Assembly: GCA_947683625.1 (NCBI GenBank) | Contig: CANTUR010000009.1 | Span: 8,755,501-8,819,500 of the forward strand | Length of the DNA: 64,000 nucleotides | Reading direction: 5' to 3' | DNA from: Mallotus nudiflorus | Taxonomy: Eukaryota > Streptophyta > Magnoliopsida > Malpighiales > Euphorbiaceae | Shown: positions 1 to 12,989 of the stretch, in pieces | How the letters are laid out: each line of letters starts with the position of its first letter | How positions within the stretch are numbered: position 1 is the stretch's first letter | Made by a program: the position numbers and the translations under genes | Notes under the pieces: generated by a model | What the model was told of the DNA's origin: nothing | Seen by the model: the letters and a program-made list of their open reading frames with translations, nothing else | The model's database searches: none

Positions 1-533
1 TTTTGGACCCAAACCTTTCTTGGTCTAGGTTGGTTAGCTTTAAAATAATCCATAGGAAGTAAATTCATATGCAGTCTTCTATAAAAGCATACATTATGAG
101 TATGTCCTTTGATCATGCAATAATAACATACAATAATTTCAAATTTATTCCTCTTATGATGAAATGCTTTCCTAGTGTGTGTAACATGCCTTTAGTGTTT
201 AGTGTATCTCCTATTGTTTTATGTCATTAAGTGAGACATGCATTGGCAATGGTAATATATATTTTGGTAATTTTGTGCAATATAATTATGTGCATTGTAT
301 TGTGTAGCATGCCTATTATAATTGTCGATAATGTACATATAAGCATGCTTGGGTTTAGTTTCTCTAGTTTAAGGCTTACCTCTTTGCATTAATGAAGGAT
401 GAATGTTGTGAGACTTTTCCTTGTTATTTAACATATGAGATCTTTTAGCTTCGAAAGCTTGAGTCTCATTTGATTTGGTGGTTAAAGGAGTGGATCATGT
501 GAAGCTTTTGCAAAACTAATATGTGATGAAGAT
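1..533 (-). pseudogene. Ty1/copia gag-pol, downstream segment with second CCHC knuckle
   Basis: Continuation of the copia polyprotein that starts near 4080 on the same strand; the two parts are separated by a solo LTR at 534-2602. Reading the minus strand, positions 128 to 87 encode a CCHC zinc knuckle (C-x2-C-x4-H-x4-C, spelled CYYC...GHTHNVC). It is followed near 60-1 by the phrase NQPRPRKVWVQ, which resembles the asparagine/proline-rich stretch ending in WVPK that follows the second knuckle of many plant copia Gag-Pol proteins. Several frameshifts and stops lie between 533 and 130. The protein would be nucleic-acid-binding Gag packaging element RNA. Protease, integrase and RT would lie beyond the left window edge. 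Seen: knuckle and trailing motif. Inferred: continuity with the gag at 2608-4080. Confidence 0.6.
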
Positions 534-2602
534 TGTAGACAGTGGGGTTTAGTGCGCATCCAATATTTTAGCACTCACGACACTGTTTAGGCTTAGGGCC
601 TTAAAGAACAAACTAACCATTGTCACAAAGACATGGCGTGAAGATGAGGAGTCACCACCCAGGGTAACAGATAGGACAAATTGGAAAGGTGGTACTTAAT
701 TCCCTAAAAGAAAGCTAGTACCACCACCAAAAGATTCTGGATATGGAATACCAACTTCTCTTAGTCTCATGTTCATTTAGAATAATTTTATAAATGATTA
801 TTTCTTCCTTTGATTACATGGTTTTTTATTAAACCCTATTTAATATTCATCTAACCCTAGGCATCTAGTCAATAAAAATACACATAAAAAATGCAGAGTC
901 TAAAAGTGGGCCATAAGTCTAAATAATGTTAATTCTATTAAAAAGTTATCTAGATTTATAATTTTTATTTACAAGTGAGAAAGAGACTAAAAGTGGGCCT
1001 ACATTTTTATTAATTATTGAGCCTAGATCTATTTATTTTAGCTTGTCTAAGGAATGGGCTTAAGTCTATTCAATTTTAAAGAAAAGTTAAATTAGTGGGC
1101 CTAAGTCTAATTTAGTTTTATTTGAAATATGGGCCTAGGTCCATTTATTTTAAAAGAAATGCAATTTAGTGGGCTGAACTAAGTCTAAACAAGTTTTAAT
1201 TAACTAAGTGGGCCTAAAAGCTAATTAACCTAACGGGCCTATGTTGATTTTAATTATTTAAAACCCTAAATCATTTTAAGCCTATTTATTAAGTGGGTTA
1301 GACTTAAGCATGGGCTTGGGGCCCAAAAATATAAAAACAAGCCCAAAATAAATAAAACACAACAAATGGATCAAATAAACATTAAAGTGATTTTCTAGAA
1401 ACCCCAAATTAATTACATGCAAACCCTAAATTAAGCTACTGCCACCATTAACTTTAATTAATTTTTTTTTACCCAATTGAACCTAATTACTAATTGATTT
1501 TATAGTGTAGAAAATTAAATCTTTCACTATTGGGGCTATTACAAACTCTATACAAAATAAAATTAAATAATAATACACCCATGAATTAAAATAACTACAC
1601 AAAACACCGAAATGAAAAATAAAGATCAAACCCTAAATTATACTGGAAAATAACACAAGTTCTTCCATGGCATTCCATGGACCTTATGTTCTATTTAAAC
1701 ACAAGCAATAGCATCCTCAATCCACATTTGCACATTAAAATAAAAACTCACAAATAGTCATATTAGTAGTGAAATTAAATAATCAAAATAATAATAAAAA
1801 ATAAAATGAAAAATCATAAAAAGAAAATAATAGAAAAGAATGAAATAGAAAAAGAACACATATAATTTAGATGTTGTACAAATGCCCTTTTTAGCCCTTC
1901 AGATTGGATTATCACCATTGAAATTGAATAGCTATTGATTTTGGACTGAAATGATGTTCTCAGTAGTATTTTGGATTTTAGGGTTTTTTATGCAGTCAAG
2001 TTTCTTAGTATCTGCATGTGTGTGTTTCTCTTGGTCTCTATATGAATAAAAAATCCTCTGAAAAAATCCTTCCTCACACGCATGCAAACTCTGGTTTTCA
2101 ATGCAAAGTCTACCTGCATACTGACTTCCTCTTTTGGAGGAACAGACTTATCTTTCCAAAATAGAATGATAAGAATTGATTTTTTAATGTCTTAAATGCA
2201 TAAAAAAAATTCAGATAAAACAAATGATAAAAATTCAATTTTTAACCAATCAAAACATTGAAAAAATCAACAAAAAAGAAAAAATATACAAAAAATAGAA
2301 AAAATGGGACTTTCATGCATCGGCATTATGCAATGCCGATCGGCATTGTGTAATGCCCACCTACATTACACAATGCCAATCAACATTACACCAATGCCAA
2401 TCCTAATTTTAATTTATTAAACTTTAATTTACCAAAAGATCCCTAAAAAATTGATTTATTTGTAATCAGATCCTAAAAAATATTGCACTTTAGTCCCTAA
2501 ATTCTAGAAAATTGACAACCAAGTTCAATTTTTGAATAAATTTCATTATAAGGGCTTACGTCGCAATTTTGTATAATTGCATCCCAAAATTGGGTGCTTA
2601 CA
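534..2602 (-). mobile_element. Solo LTR of the Tat-type family (copy 1)
   Basis: A 2069 bp LTR read on the minus strand: it starts TGTAAGCACCC at 2602 and ends TCTACA at 534. A perfect 5 bp target duplication AAGAT lies at 529-533 and 2603-2607. No internal element sequence is attached, so it is a solo LTR left by recombination between two LTRs. It interrupts the copia polyprotein gene, so it is younger than that element. It matches the LTRs at 31358-33600 and 44986-47101 along its length, including the GTTTAGTGCG end, the repeated phrase GTGGGCCTAAGTCTA, a CT-rich stretch and a palindrome cluster at 2319-2400. Confidence 0.9.
2319..2400. repeat. Palindrome cluster in solo LTR
   Basis: Tandem short palindromes about 200-285 bp from the LTR start. 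The best is CAATGCCGATCGGCATTG at 2331-2348, a perfect 18 bp palindrome, followed by degenerate copies (AATGCC..., CAACATTACACCAATGCC). Equivalent clusters sit at the same place in the other LTR copies. Function unknown. Confidence 0.8.
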
Positions 2603-2607
2603 AAGAT

Positions 2608-4080
2608 GATGAAGACATTCCATTCTTATATCCAATTCCATGGGTATCTCTATGAAATTTTTAAGAGTCAAGAAGATTATCTAAAGTTTGTTTTCCTTTC
2701 TTAAATTTACCAATGGAATTCTTTAATCCTAAACCTCCTTAGAAAACTTATGATTTTCATTATTTGATTTCATGAGTTGATCTTCCAAAAAATTAAAAGA
2801 TTTTCCATCACTAATGAATTTTTCATTTGATTCAACAAGTTTAGCAAAATTAATTTTTAAAATTTATAATTATCCATTTAAGCTACCTAACTCATGCTTA
2901 TAATGTTTTTTCTTAGTTAATAAGCTTTTTCATTTAACAAGTAATTTGCTCATAATAGTGCTCTCATCAGCATCATCAATATCATAATAATTATCACAAT
3001 CATCAATTGAAGAATAAGAAGTGGATGGCACTAGGAAGCAAAGATTAGCCACCTCTTGTTATTCCTCTTCCTCTTCGGATTCGAAAGAATTATCCCAAGT
3101 AGCTTTTAATGCTTTCTTCTTATCCTTTGCTCCATTGTTCTTGAATTTGAGTTTGGGACACTCACTTCTAATATGTCCTAATTTCTTGCATTCATAGCAA
3201 GTGACCACCTTAGTTTTCTTCTTCCCATCTCCTTCGAACTTCTTATTGAAGTCCCTTATTCTTAAAAAGTTTTTCTTTCTCAAAAACTTTTTGAAGTTCC
3301 TAATGAGCATGGCAATGTCACCATCTTCATCACTAGAATCTTTTATGCTTTCCTCTTCACTATCTTCTTGAAAAGCTTTTAGAGCAATGCTATTTTTCTT
3401 TTCTTCTTTCTCTTCATGTTCTTCACCTTTTTGCTTGATAGTGAGCTCATGTGTTAAGAGCTTACCAATAAGCACATCAGTTGACAATGTGGACAGGTTT
3501 TAAGCTTCCTCAATTAAAGTAAGATGAGATTCCCAATATTTTTTAGGTAGGGTTCTTAGAATCTTATTATTTGCTTCTTCCTTGGAGAAATGTTTTCCAA
3601 GTTTCTTGAGGGTTGTCAGGAGAGCATTGAGATGATTTGTCATCTCTATGGTTAATTCATGAGGCTTCATTTTGAAGAGTTCATATTCATACATATGAAG
3701 TTGAACCTTTTTACTTCTTACTTGAATGCTACCTAAGTAGTGGTTTTCTAAGGTCTCCCAGATTTTGTTGGCATACATACAATGTTGAATTTTGCCTCCT
3801 TCTTCTCTTGTCATTGAAGAGACTAGAGTAATCATAACTTTTTCATTTTTATGATTTTCCTCCTTTTGATCAATAGTCCATTGGCCTCTTGCAATAGTAG
3901 TTACCACACCATTAATGATAATTATAGGTGGTTCCCAACCTCTTAGGACAATGTCCTAAATTTTGATGGAATCACAATCAGGATATAATTCCATTTTGAA
4001 TTTTCAATGTGGATAGTCACTACTATCAAAAAATGGTATAAGAGAAGAGATGTTTTGTGATTCAGTCCCTATGATCTTGT
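2608..4080 (-). pseudogene. Ty1/copia Gag (UBN2-type) with CCHC knuckle
   Basis: Gag of a copia retrotransposon, forming virus-like particles around element RNA. The first part (about 4080-3500) has the UBN2 fold pattern seen in plant copia Gag: GWEPP near 3930, KIWETLENHY, then LRTLPKKYW near 3530. The second part (3487-3059) is charged and contains the CCHC zinc knuckle CYECKKLGHIRSEC near 3160-3200. The two halves share one frame and are separated only by a TAA at about 3497-3499, where relatives usually have lysine, so a single substitution split the gene. Downstream of 3059 the frame continues with further stops to 2608, where the solo LTR begins. PBS and LTR lie just upstream (4110-4121, 4124 on). 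Confidence 0.8.
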
Positions 4081-4109
4081 ATTCTAGCAATAAAGTGCCT
4101 AGAATTCAA

Positions 4110-4121
4110 GCTTTGATACCA
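4110..4121 (-). other. Primer binding site of the copia element (tRNA-iMet type)
   Basis: Minus strand reads TGGTATCAAAGC, one change from the standard TGGTATCAGAGC complementary to initiator tRNA-Met. It sits 2 bp inside the LTR edge and about 30 bp before gag, the expected place for priming minus-strand DNA synthesis. Confidence 0.8.
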
Positions 4122-4123
4122 AT

Positions 4124-5440
4124 TGAAAAGAGTCCTAGAGGGGGAGTGAATAGGAGTATCTAATAAAATGAGAAATTAAATGAATTCTTTGCAAGAATCA
4201 AATAGAAGTTTAGAAGGAAGAATGAAGAACACAAAGATTTAAGGAGTTCAGATTCAATAACAATCCTATGTCTCTACCTCACTTATCCCCAAGTTAGGAT
4301 TTTCAATCACCCATAAGCTTATTCATAGGATTGAGATTGTACAAGTGTTTTACAGCTTACTCTTATAACCTTTCAACATGAGTTTTCAAAACTCACTCAA
4401 AAAACCAAAACCCAAGTGTTTTAATGGACAACACTTAAACCAATTCCTTTAGAAATAAATCTCACTTCCCTTCTAACCTAACCCAAGGTTTAAGATGAAT
4501 AGAAATTCTATTTCTAACAATCACCCAACTCTCACAATAGTTATATAAATAAATAATTGTTTAAGAGAATTTAAGAGCTTAATGAATGCTTAAGAAATAA
4601 TGAATGATAAACAAGTTGCTTAACTTCCATTTAGCTCTAAAGGTATTTGCAATAAAAAAATATAGTTGTTAGAGGTACAAATGAAGTTTCCAATGTCTAT
4701 ATTTTGAATTATTGAGACTGATGCTCTCAGATAGATATTCATGGATTGAAACCATGATTGACTCCTCAATTTGAATTAGCTTTCTATATCAATTTGAATC
4801 ATCTAAATTGAAATTTTCTAACTCAATATATGTCCAAAATACTATGGGTTTTGCAATCTATAATGTAGATTACGGTTAAATAGCTATACCCAAATTGAAG
4901 CCATGATTTGCTCCAGATGAAATTTGAATTTTCCCATACTTCCTTCACTAAAGTTGTAGATATATGAATTATCTTTCATATCATTTTTAATCATCTAAAT
5001 TGGACTTCTATAGCTTAGGGTATATCTAAAATACTAAGAGCTATGTAATATGAAATGCAGAATATAATCAGACAGCTATACACATGTTGAAGCCATGATT
5101 TGCTCTAGAAGAAATTTGAATTTTCCCATGTGTTCTTCAAAAAATTCATAGATATTTGATGTATCTTTTCATATCATTTTTAATCACCTTAATTGGACTT
5201 TTATAATGCTAATAAGCTCATTTTCTTATTTAAGAACTCTAAAGATGTCGAAAGCCTTCTTGAATCTTAGAGGTTCAATTTGCCTGAAAAGTCACTATTT
5301 ATCCAAAAGTGTATATGCTGGGTATATGTCTGGTATATAATTGCATACATATTTAATTAAAATTATTAGTATAAAAATTGTTTTTCAAAATCCAAAATTT
5401 AAAGTTTGATCATGCAAATGGTCAACAGTATCCATATGTC
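4124..5440 (-). mobile_element. Copia 5' LTR (outer edge approximate)
   Basis: The LTR lies directly upstream of the PBS on the minus strand. Its inner edge is clear: plus-strand TGAAAAGAGTCCTAGAGGG at 4124, giving a CA end on the minus strand; the phrase CCTAGAGGGGGAGTGAATAG is common at the end of plant copia LTRs. The outer edge is not resolved because no second LTR is in the window. I placed it near the last LTR-like sequence before 5450. No gene inside. Confidence 0.5.
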
Positions 5441-6131
5441 CATTGTGATATCTCACAGTAAGTAGCATGAGATTCACTACCTCCTCCTATTAGCATCATA
5501 TATTAATCAAGGAAAATAGACAGAGGTGATAGTCTAATTAATATTACCTAAATATTAATTATTTGACTATGAACAATTTATAGCTTATGTACTAAATAAA
5601 CTTGAAACTCATATTTTCAACTCTTGATAATAAATTTAGTTAACATATTGCTAAAGAGTAAATATTTAAATAAACAAACTCTTTAATTACATTCATTTGG
5701 AAAAAAAATTAAATTAGTCCATAAAAATATATAAGTGTAAATAGTCTATAAAAATTCCATGAGAATTGTTGGTAAATACATGTGCTTAATCCTTGTTCCA
5801 TGGCTATTTTTTTAAAAGTCCTAGGTTAGATGAATGAGCATTGTGGTTTGAAAGCTTAATTAAGACCTGAAATTTATATTATTTGATTTTATTTTTAATA
5901 CTTTAAGATAAGTTGTTAAACTTAAGGATATTGCTATGAAATTTTTTTCTCTACCGTTATTGAGCATTAGAAGCTTAGTTATTAGCTACTTTTTTCATAA
6001 ATTTTTTCTTGGTTGAAATGATTTATTGAGATTACTATAACTATTTTGGAGAAGATAAAAGATTTTTATTATTTTTAGATAGGTCTTTAGTTTTTGCTTG
6101 AGGGCAAGCAAGGTATAAGTATAGGGGAATT
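5441..6131 (+). other. 3' untranslated end of a Ty3/gypsy element with polypurine tract
   Basis: AT-rich non-coding DNA ending in the signature that precedes many plant gypsy 3' LTRs: GCTTGAGGGCAAGCAAGG at about 6099-6116, then a purine tract AGGGGAAT immediately before TGATAATATG. The tract would prime plus-strand DNA synthesis. The body of this element is missing; the copia LTR abuts it on the left. Confidence 0.6.
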
Positions 6132-7640
6132 TGATAATATGCAAAATAGCATAGTCATTTAGGTTCATTTTGGTGACTTTTTCTTTAGTATGCATTTGCA
6201 TTATGTTTAATTATTATATTATTATTATTCCTTATGTGATTTTATGTTGTTTTTGTGATTTGCAGGTTCTTTTAGGCTAATCTTGTGCTTAAAGTCAAAT
6301 TTCAATGCCTTGGAATGAAGAAAGGTTCGAGAAAGGCTAACACAAGGATCAAGTGGAGTGTGCCTACTCGTCATGCATGTGTTGAGTCATGACACCATTT
6401 CTTTATATTAAATCTTCACATATGTATCGAGTTGTCACCAACCATGATTGTGAAGAAGAGACTACACTGACTCGCCATGCATGTATCGAGTAGTGACAAA
6501 GACATCTTGTGCTAAGCTGGCATAATGGTGATGACTCGTCCTCACTCCATTTCAATATACCTTTTCATTTTTACACTTATTTGAAGAGGCATATATATAG
6601 TAAGAATAGTATATATATAGTATACTCTATTTTTTTACCCGAATCTATTAGTATGGAACATTTTATTTTCCAAGTGAAATCCTAAGAAGCCTATAAATAC
6701 GTGAAGATTGGCATTGTTTTGGATATTGAAAATCATTGAAAAAAACTAAGTATTGTATAAAGGATTTATAGCATTACTAGTTTTAAATTTGAAAGAGTTA
6801 AACTGCTTAATGTTCAAAGATACATCCAAGGAATTGATGGAATATATCAAGAGGATTTACTACAATCAAATAAACTTCTTAAAAAGCATTAAAGAGTTTT
6901 ATCATTCTTTTCTCCCTTATTTTATTTTAGTTACTTGATGCATATAATTCTTCTTGATTGTTCCTTGATATTGAACATTATGTATTTTGGCTAAGTATTT
7001 GTATATATAATTATAATGATGAATGAATCTATGAGTTATAATTTTTTCATCTTTTATAATTTATGATTAATTTAGTTTTAATTAAGTTTTGAATTGTGTT
7101 ATGTATGCTTGATCACCATATATAACTTGTTAGTTAATTGTTCATAAATAGAATTAGGACAATTAAAATTGAAATTACTTAAAGGTTAGAAAAGTACTTG
7201 GAGACAATAAGTTCACTTTAAAGGGATAAGGAATTAGCATAAAACTTCATGTTTTTTATTTTTCTCTGTAATTTCACAAGAGTGTGTGTAGTCATTAAAT
7301 GAAAATACCCTTAATCATCAACAATAATTGGTTTTAAGAATCATTGGATTATTCTATAATCAATGCATGAAATTATATAAATTATTAACTTTTAAGTTGA
7401 TTTATAATTCTAAAGTATATTGCTTAAAAGCGTTATTAGTATAGTCTATTTAAATTATGTAGTTAGAAATTAGTAACTTAGAACTAGTTAGAATAAATTA
7501 ATATCATTTTAATATCATTCACCTATTCATCTAAGCATTTGCTCCATTAATATGAAATTTACTTCAAATTCCTAATGTTCGACACCCTATTTACTATATA
7601 CTAAGTCTTAGAGACTAAAGTATACATTTGACCCACATCA
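6132..7640 (+). mobile_element. Ty3/gypsy 3' LTR (solitary end)
   Basis: Begins TGATAATATGC right after the polypurine tract and ends near ACCCACATCA, about 1.5 kb. No PBS follows the right edge, so it is a 3' LTR of the truncated element on its left. It contains a TAAATACG-like promoter stretch near 6692. The small open frame at 6753-6938 is not conserved coding sequence. It does not match the LTR at 18792-20346, so it is a separate family. Confidence 0.6.
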
Positions 7641-10555
7641 CACTACCCCTAGACTCTGCCTTGTCATTACCCTGTTAACTAACTCTCCCTCGTCAAGGTG
7701 GCCTACCATAGTTCCTTCTTAGTGGCATCCTATAAATATAACGAAATATTTTTAGAATTTCATCAAAGTACGACAAAATTATAGTTTAAAGGATCATTTA
7801 ACAAAGCTCTAGTACCAAAATTGTCACAGTTCATCTTATATAGCATGAGATGGACGTTTAAAACTAATCACCAAAAAAATTACTTAGTTTAATAAATTTT
7901 TATTACAATATCATAATATTCGCAGGAGGATTCAAAAATAATTCTTATAAATTTTTAGTGTTGTGCATATGCTACATTTAGAGAATAAGAACTTCTGAAG
8001 TAATATGTATTTTTTTACTAGTGAAATACTATTTATAAATAGTAAAATATGTACAAAATTTTTATTAGATAATATAAATATTAAAATTATAAATATGGCT
8101 TAACCGTTGATATTTTACAACACTTATACAACAATCTTAAGAAATAAAGGAATAAGGCTACAATAACGAGGATGTTGGCCAACCTTGTTCTAAAACTTCT
8201 ATCCACACTCACTTAACTTTGTTCACCAATAATCAAGCCCTGCTACATGAAAACATTTATAAAACATAGTAAAATAAGTACAAAAATGCTTAATGAATAG
8301 ATGTTACAAGCAGAAAATAAGTTTAGCTAAATTAAATTAAATAAACATCTCAGATTAAAAATACCAAAACATTAATAATAAATTTATCATTCACTCAAAA
8401 TATCCAATTGAAACTTTCTTTCAAACATACTCAAAGCTTAGTCATTTGAAACATGTGCCTTTACAAAATATCAATACAACCCTTCATTTGTATTAGCCAT
8501 CCCTATAACAAGCATCACAACTCAGCCATAACATGCAGGCCATCACAAAATCACTCTCTAAGCACACTTAAAGGCTAACCCTTCAACTATATTAGCACAG
8601 AACGACCCTTCTTCCTCCACCACCCTATAATCTAGTGCCTTATTATTTATTGCATAATAATAACCAACACAATCTTAAATGTGCATATATCATCTCAACA
8701 AATTTACACAACTCATATAGGGTGGCAATACTCAAACTAAATACCATTTTAATTAAATAAATGGTCAAAGCATTTCTATCACATTCGTTGTCCATAAAGT
8801 ATACAAAATTAAAATAATTTCATTATAGTTCAAAAAAGTGAAATCAAGTTAAGAATAAGCTCATTTTAATCACCAAGTAATCAAAAGGATCTCAATTCAT
8901 ATCATAAAGCAAAGCATATAAAAGTAACACATTTAATTCATATACTTGGAACTTTTAAAGCTTAAAACTTAAACATGTAATTCAAGTAGCATAAGGCTGA
9001 ATTTAAACCATTTATAATACCTTAGTTCTAAATCATTAAGAAATATTAAAAAGCCTATTTTCTTGCTATTATAGAAGGTGCTAAAGGGCTTGAACATCTA
9101 CTTACCAAAATAGTCTATAAACACATAAACCTAGTTCACTGAATTTGCTTCACTTGCACCTGCACTTCCTTTACCTCTTCCAGCACCTAACACATGTAAT
9201 TTCATTTATAAATCATCAATATATCAGTCTCATATACTGACCTAACCATTCAACCCCCAAACTATATGCAAAATATGTAAATTAACTTAACTCTATAAAT
9301 TGCCTTTAGTAACTCTATGAGGGCTATTTTTAGGCCTATATTATAAAACTTGCTTTAACTTATAGAAAATAAATTTTAACCTAGCATAGATCTTTGTGTC
9401 TATTACTGTAATACAAATTTCACTTCCATCCAATAACTACAAATAAAATTATGAATGTCGTATTACAAGCAGCTCAATTACTCAAACACATTGAGCAATA
9501 AAAAGGAGTGGTCTGTTAGACCACTATTCAGGCATAATCAGCTCTGGAGTGAAACTATAAAGTTTTAGAGAATGCCTTTAATTTTTTTAGAATCAAACCA
9601 ACCTTAATTTTAAATTTCCTATCTCATGATATATCAAACATAGCTAGAATAGTTTAAACTTATGAACTATGTAAACCTAGCTCCTATAATCAAAATGTTT
9701 GCTTTACGAGCTAATTTTGAAAAATTACTAAAACTTATGGAAATTGAATTGTGAGTAAAATTTTAATCAGTCTTAGATATATATGTCTCTATAAAACTTT
9801 TACTCCAACTAGACACCTATAAATAGGGTTATATATAACGAATTTTAACTAGCTCAAAGAAATTAACATACTAAGCAATGAAATGTTTTGTGTTATTACC
9901 TTAACATATACACTGAATTAAATCAAGCTCAAAGAGAATAAATTTTAGATAATGCTTGAAAGGTTCCAATTCATTAAATAAACTTAATTAAGAGTTCTCT
10001 AGATCAAAGTATGATTGAATTACATAGATTGATAATCTAGACTTAACAAACCTAAATTATGCAACTCAAGAACCCTATATTAGATCAACTAAAATCTTTT
10101 AATTACTTACCAAATCAATCACCAAAGTCTTATAAGATGAAGATTATAGCCTTAATTATACTTTAGACCTTAAATTCTTGAAAATTCACTTCTATAAGAG
10201 GAAATAAATAAGCCCTCTTTTCCCTTTTTGTTTTCTTTTTTTTCTTTCTTTGTTATTTCTTTTTCTTTTCTTCCCTTCATATGGCTACTCGTGATGGAAG
10301 AAAAAATAATACCCAAAATATTTAATTAAATAATACATAAAATACTCCTTTTGGTCCTTAATGAAATACTTGAGTTACTTATAATCCTCAAGCTTTTAAT
10401 TATTTAATGAAAGACAATCATTTTACTACAATTGAGTTCTTTCCTCTATAACTATATCTATATATATATTAACTCATCTTTAAATTAAATTGATATATAT
10501 ATATATATATATACAATGTATAATTATTGTAAATATACTGAGAATTAGGGTATAG
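7641..10555. other. Unclassified AT-rich repeat-like DNA
   Basis: No coding frame, LTR pair or RNA gene recognised. Contains a perfect 16 bp palindrome ACTATTTATAAATAGT at 8028-8043, a pyrimidine-rich run at 10218-10275 and a (TA)n tract at about 10490-10513. The style resembles LTR or untranslated DNA of an unidentified retroelement, possibly on the minus strand. Confidence 0.4.
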
Positions 10556-11000
10556 GTGTGGCAGCTCATGTGGCCACGAACACCTCTAGGTGTCAAGCGT
10601 TGAACTTGAGGCTAAAATAGACAAAATGGACTTCATAAATGCATTCAAAAAGACCAAAAACCCTATAAACCAACCTCATAATAGCGAAAAAAATCTCATC
10701 TCATGTGCACATTATATAAAAGTGTGCTCACGTGATCAAATGCTTCATTATAGGAATGCTCATACAACTACACACTCACACACCCCTAGACACAATTTTT
10801 CCTTATAAATAGAGGTCTCTATACCCCATTTTTTTAGGGAAGAAAGGGGAAAAACATACACTTAAAAATCTATCCATTTGAAGGCTTTAACCTAACCTTT
10901 GTCAAAGCACACTTCAAAGGTATGTGAATTTGCATCATTCTACACGTAATTTTGAATCTCTCGACAAGGAAAGCTTGATAATCCCTCGAAGCTAAAGCTT
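10556..11000 (+). promoter_or_regulatory. LTR-like promoter region with TATA box
   Basis: TTATAAATAGAGG at 10803-10815 is a strong plant TATA context, followed by a short pyrimidine/purine stretch resembling an LTR R region. The upstream sequence starting TGTGGCAGCTCATGTGGCC (10557) could be the LTR start. No matching partner LTR was seen, so element identity is unknown. Confidence 0.4.
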
Positions 11001-12985
11001 CAAAACTCAAACAAGGTTAATTGAATCTAAGGACCACATAATCTTTTTAGCATGTTTATTTAAAGCATTGTATTTTACTTTATAGTCGCCAGTATTTGTG
11101 AAATTTATTGTGCTTATGTTATAAGACTAGCAATTAGCATGTTGTGTGAATAAACTATGATATGTTTTGCTTATTTTCCATCATCATTTTGCGTCCTCTA
11201 GTTTTCAAATATGAAATCATACTACATGCATTAATAATATGTAAAGTTCATATTCCAAACTAAGGTCATCATGTTGTCAATCCAATGGTGTCATTATGCA
11301 TCCCTCATATCGTCATCACACATCATAATATAATAATCACTACAAAACATGCATGATTTTATATATTTTGCTTATACTTTATAGTGATTAAGTGTTCATT
11401 GCTTATTTCATTATTCGCATGATTGAGCAAGCTACATGCATATTTATGCTAACCTTTCAGGTTCATTATATCAAAGCTAGATTTATATTTCCGCAATCAT
11501 TTTTTTCCTTTTATATGTATTTTATTAGGAAAGTGATGTAACAATGATATTTTAGCTTTATTATCTTTTGTATTTTGTGAATGTTATATAAATTTTCATT
11601 ACCAAAACTAGGTTATTACATTAGCTATATATTGAATGTCATATAATGAGGAATAGCTAATAAGTATATGTGATCCCCTAAACCCAAAAATCTCTACTAG
11701 GGGCAATACTTGTTAAGCCTTAATAATACTAAATGACATTGCCACCATGATTCCACTTGAGTCACGGGGTGACCAAGAGATGGTATTGTCACCTTTAGCC
11801 TTTACTCATGCATTTGCCCAACTCATTTGACCAAAGTATGTAACCTAAGTCCTTAAAAAGGGAGACCAAGTTATCAAAAAGAATGGTAGGCTTACTGATA
11901 GAAGTCTATAACCCTAGTCATGTGGGGGCATTCTCGCTAAAGGAACCCTAAGTCTTTAAGCTTGGCTCAGCTCATGTAGATAAACCAATAGTAACATCCA
12001 ATAGGATTCCACCAAGATATGCATGCTATCCTTGTCTTAACGCTGTCTATTTGACCTAATATTTATTAATGACATGATCCTTTTAGTTTTCATAGAAAAT
12101 TTACAATCAAGGCCATGTGATTCTCATCTACTTCATATATGCCCGAAGCATGAGGAATGATAAGAATCATGTACCTTAGCTTGAATAGTCTATGAAAATT
12201 AACAAACAACAACATCCCTCGATGATGGAACCTATGATATGTCATCCATTTATCCTTATCATATCAAAATAATGGGTTTGCAAGTCAACTAGATTATGGA
12301 CCTTTATGTTATAAAATTACAGTATAAACTATCAAACTGTACTTTCATGATTTCCAATAAACATATCAAATATCAGTATAGGGAAAGAACTTATACTCCT
12401 TTTGGTTGACTTTTGTTCTATGTATATGGGCATATGTGGGCTTTAGACATCATTTGAAGCCCAATAATTAACCCTCATGTTGACATCATGTGATTCCCTC
12501 AAGCACATTTGAGCTTCATTCCTTAGTTTACCCTTTATTTCTAACTAACACAGATCAAAACACTATAGTTTCAAGAGCAGAACAATAGTCCCCTAATGAC
12601 TATAGGTTCAAAACCCACCTTGTAAAGAAACTGAATGACCTAATGGAGATATATGGTAGGAAGTGAGAGCTTGTTTATGATTCATTTGATTACTATGCAG
12701 GAAAAACTAACCAGCTTTAATCATGTGTGCATCAGATACATATAGATAGCACCTACTAACCACTATTTATTGTAGGAATTATCATCTTTCACTTTAGGAT
12801 TTAGCATTCACTCCATGTGTACTTGCTCACCCATTTTTTTTTTGCAGGCACATGCCATGCATCAGTCATTTATATAACCCTAATAAATGCACATGAATAC
12901 AACATTCAAACATTAGTGACCAAATAAGATACCTACTATTACCTATTCAAAGACATCATAGGAATAAGCCTTTCTTACTACATGC
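11001..12985. other. Non-coding, unclassified
   Basis: I see no open frame with recognisable protein similarity and no repeat structure beyond A/T tracts (for example a T run near 12834). It ends where the Athila-type RT frame begins. It probably includes untranslated DNA of retroelements. Confidence 0.35.
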
Positions 12986-12989
12986 ATAA

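Noticed and set aside
10590..10808. 72-codon open frame upstream of a TATA box
   Set aside because: No similarity seen, and it lies upstream of the promoter-like element in LTR-like DNA.
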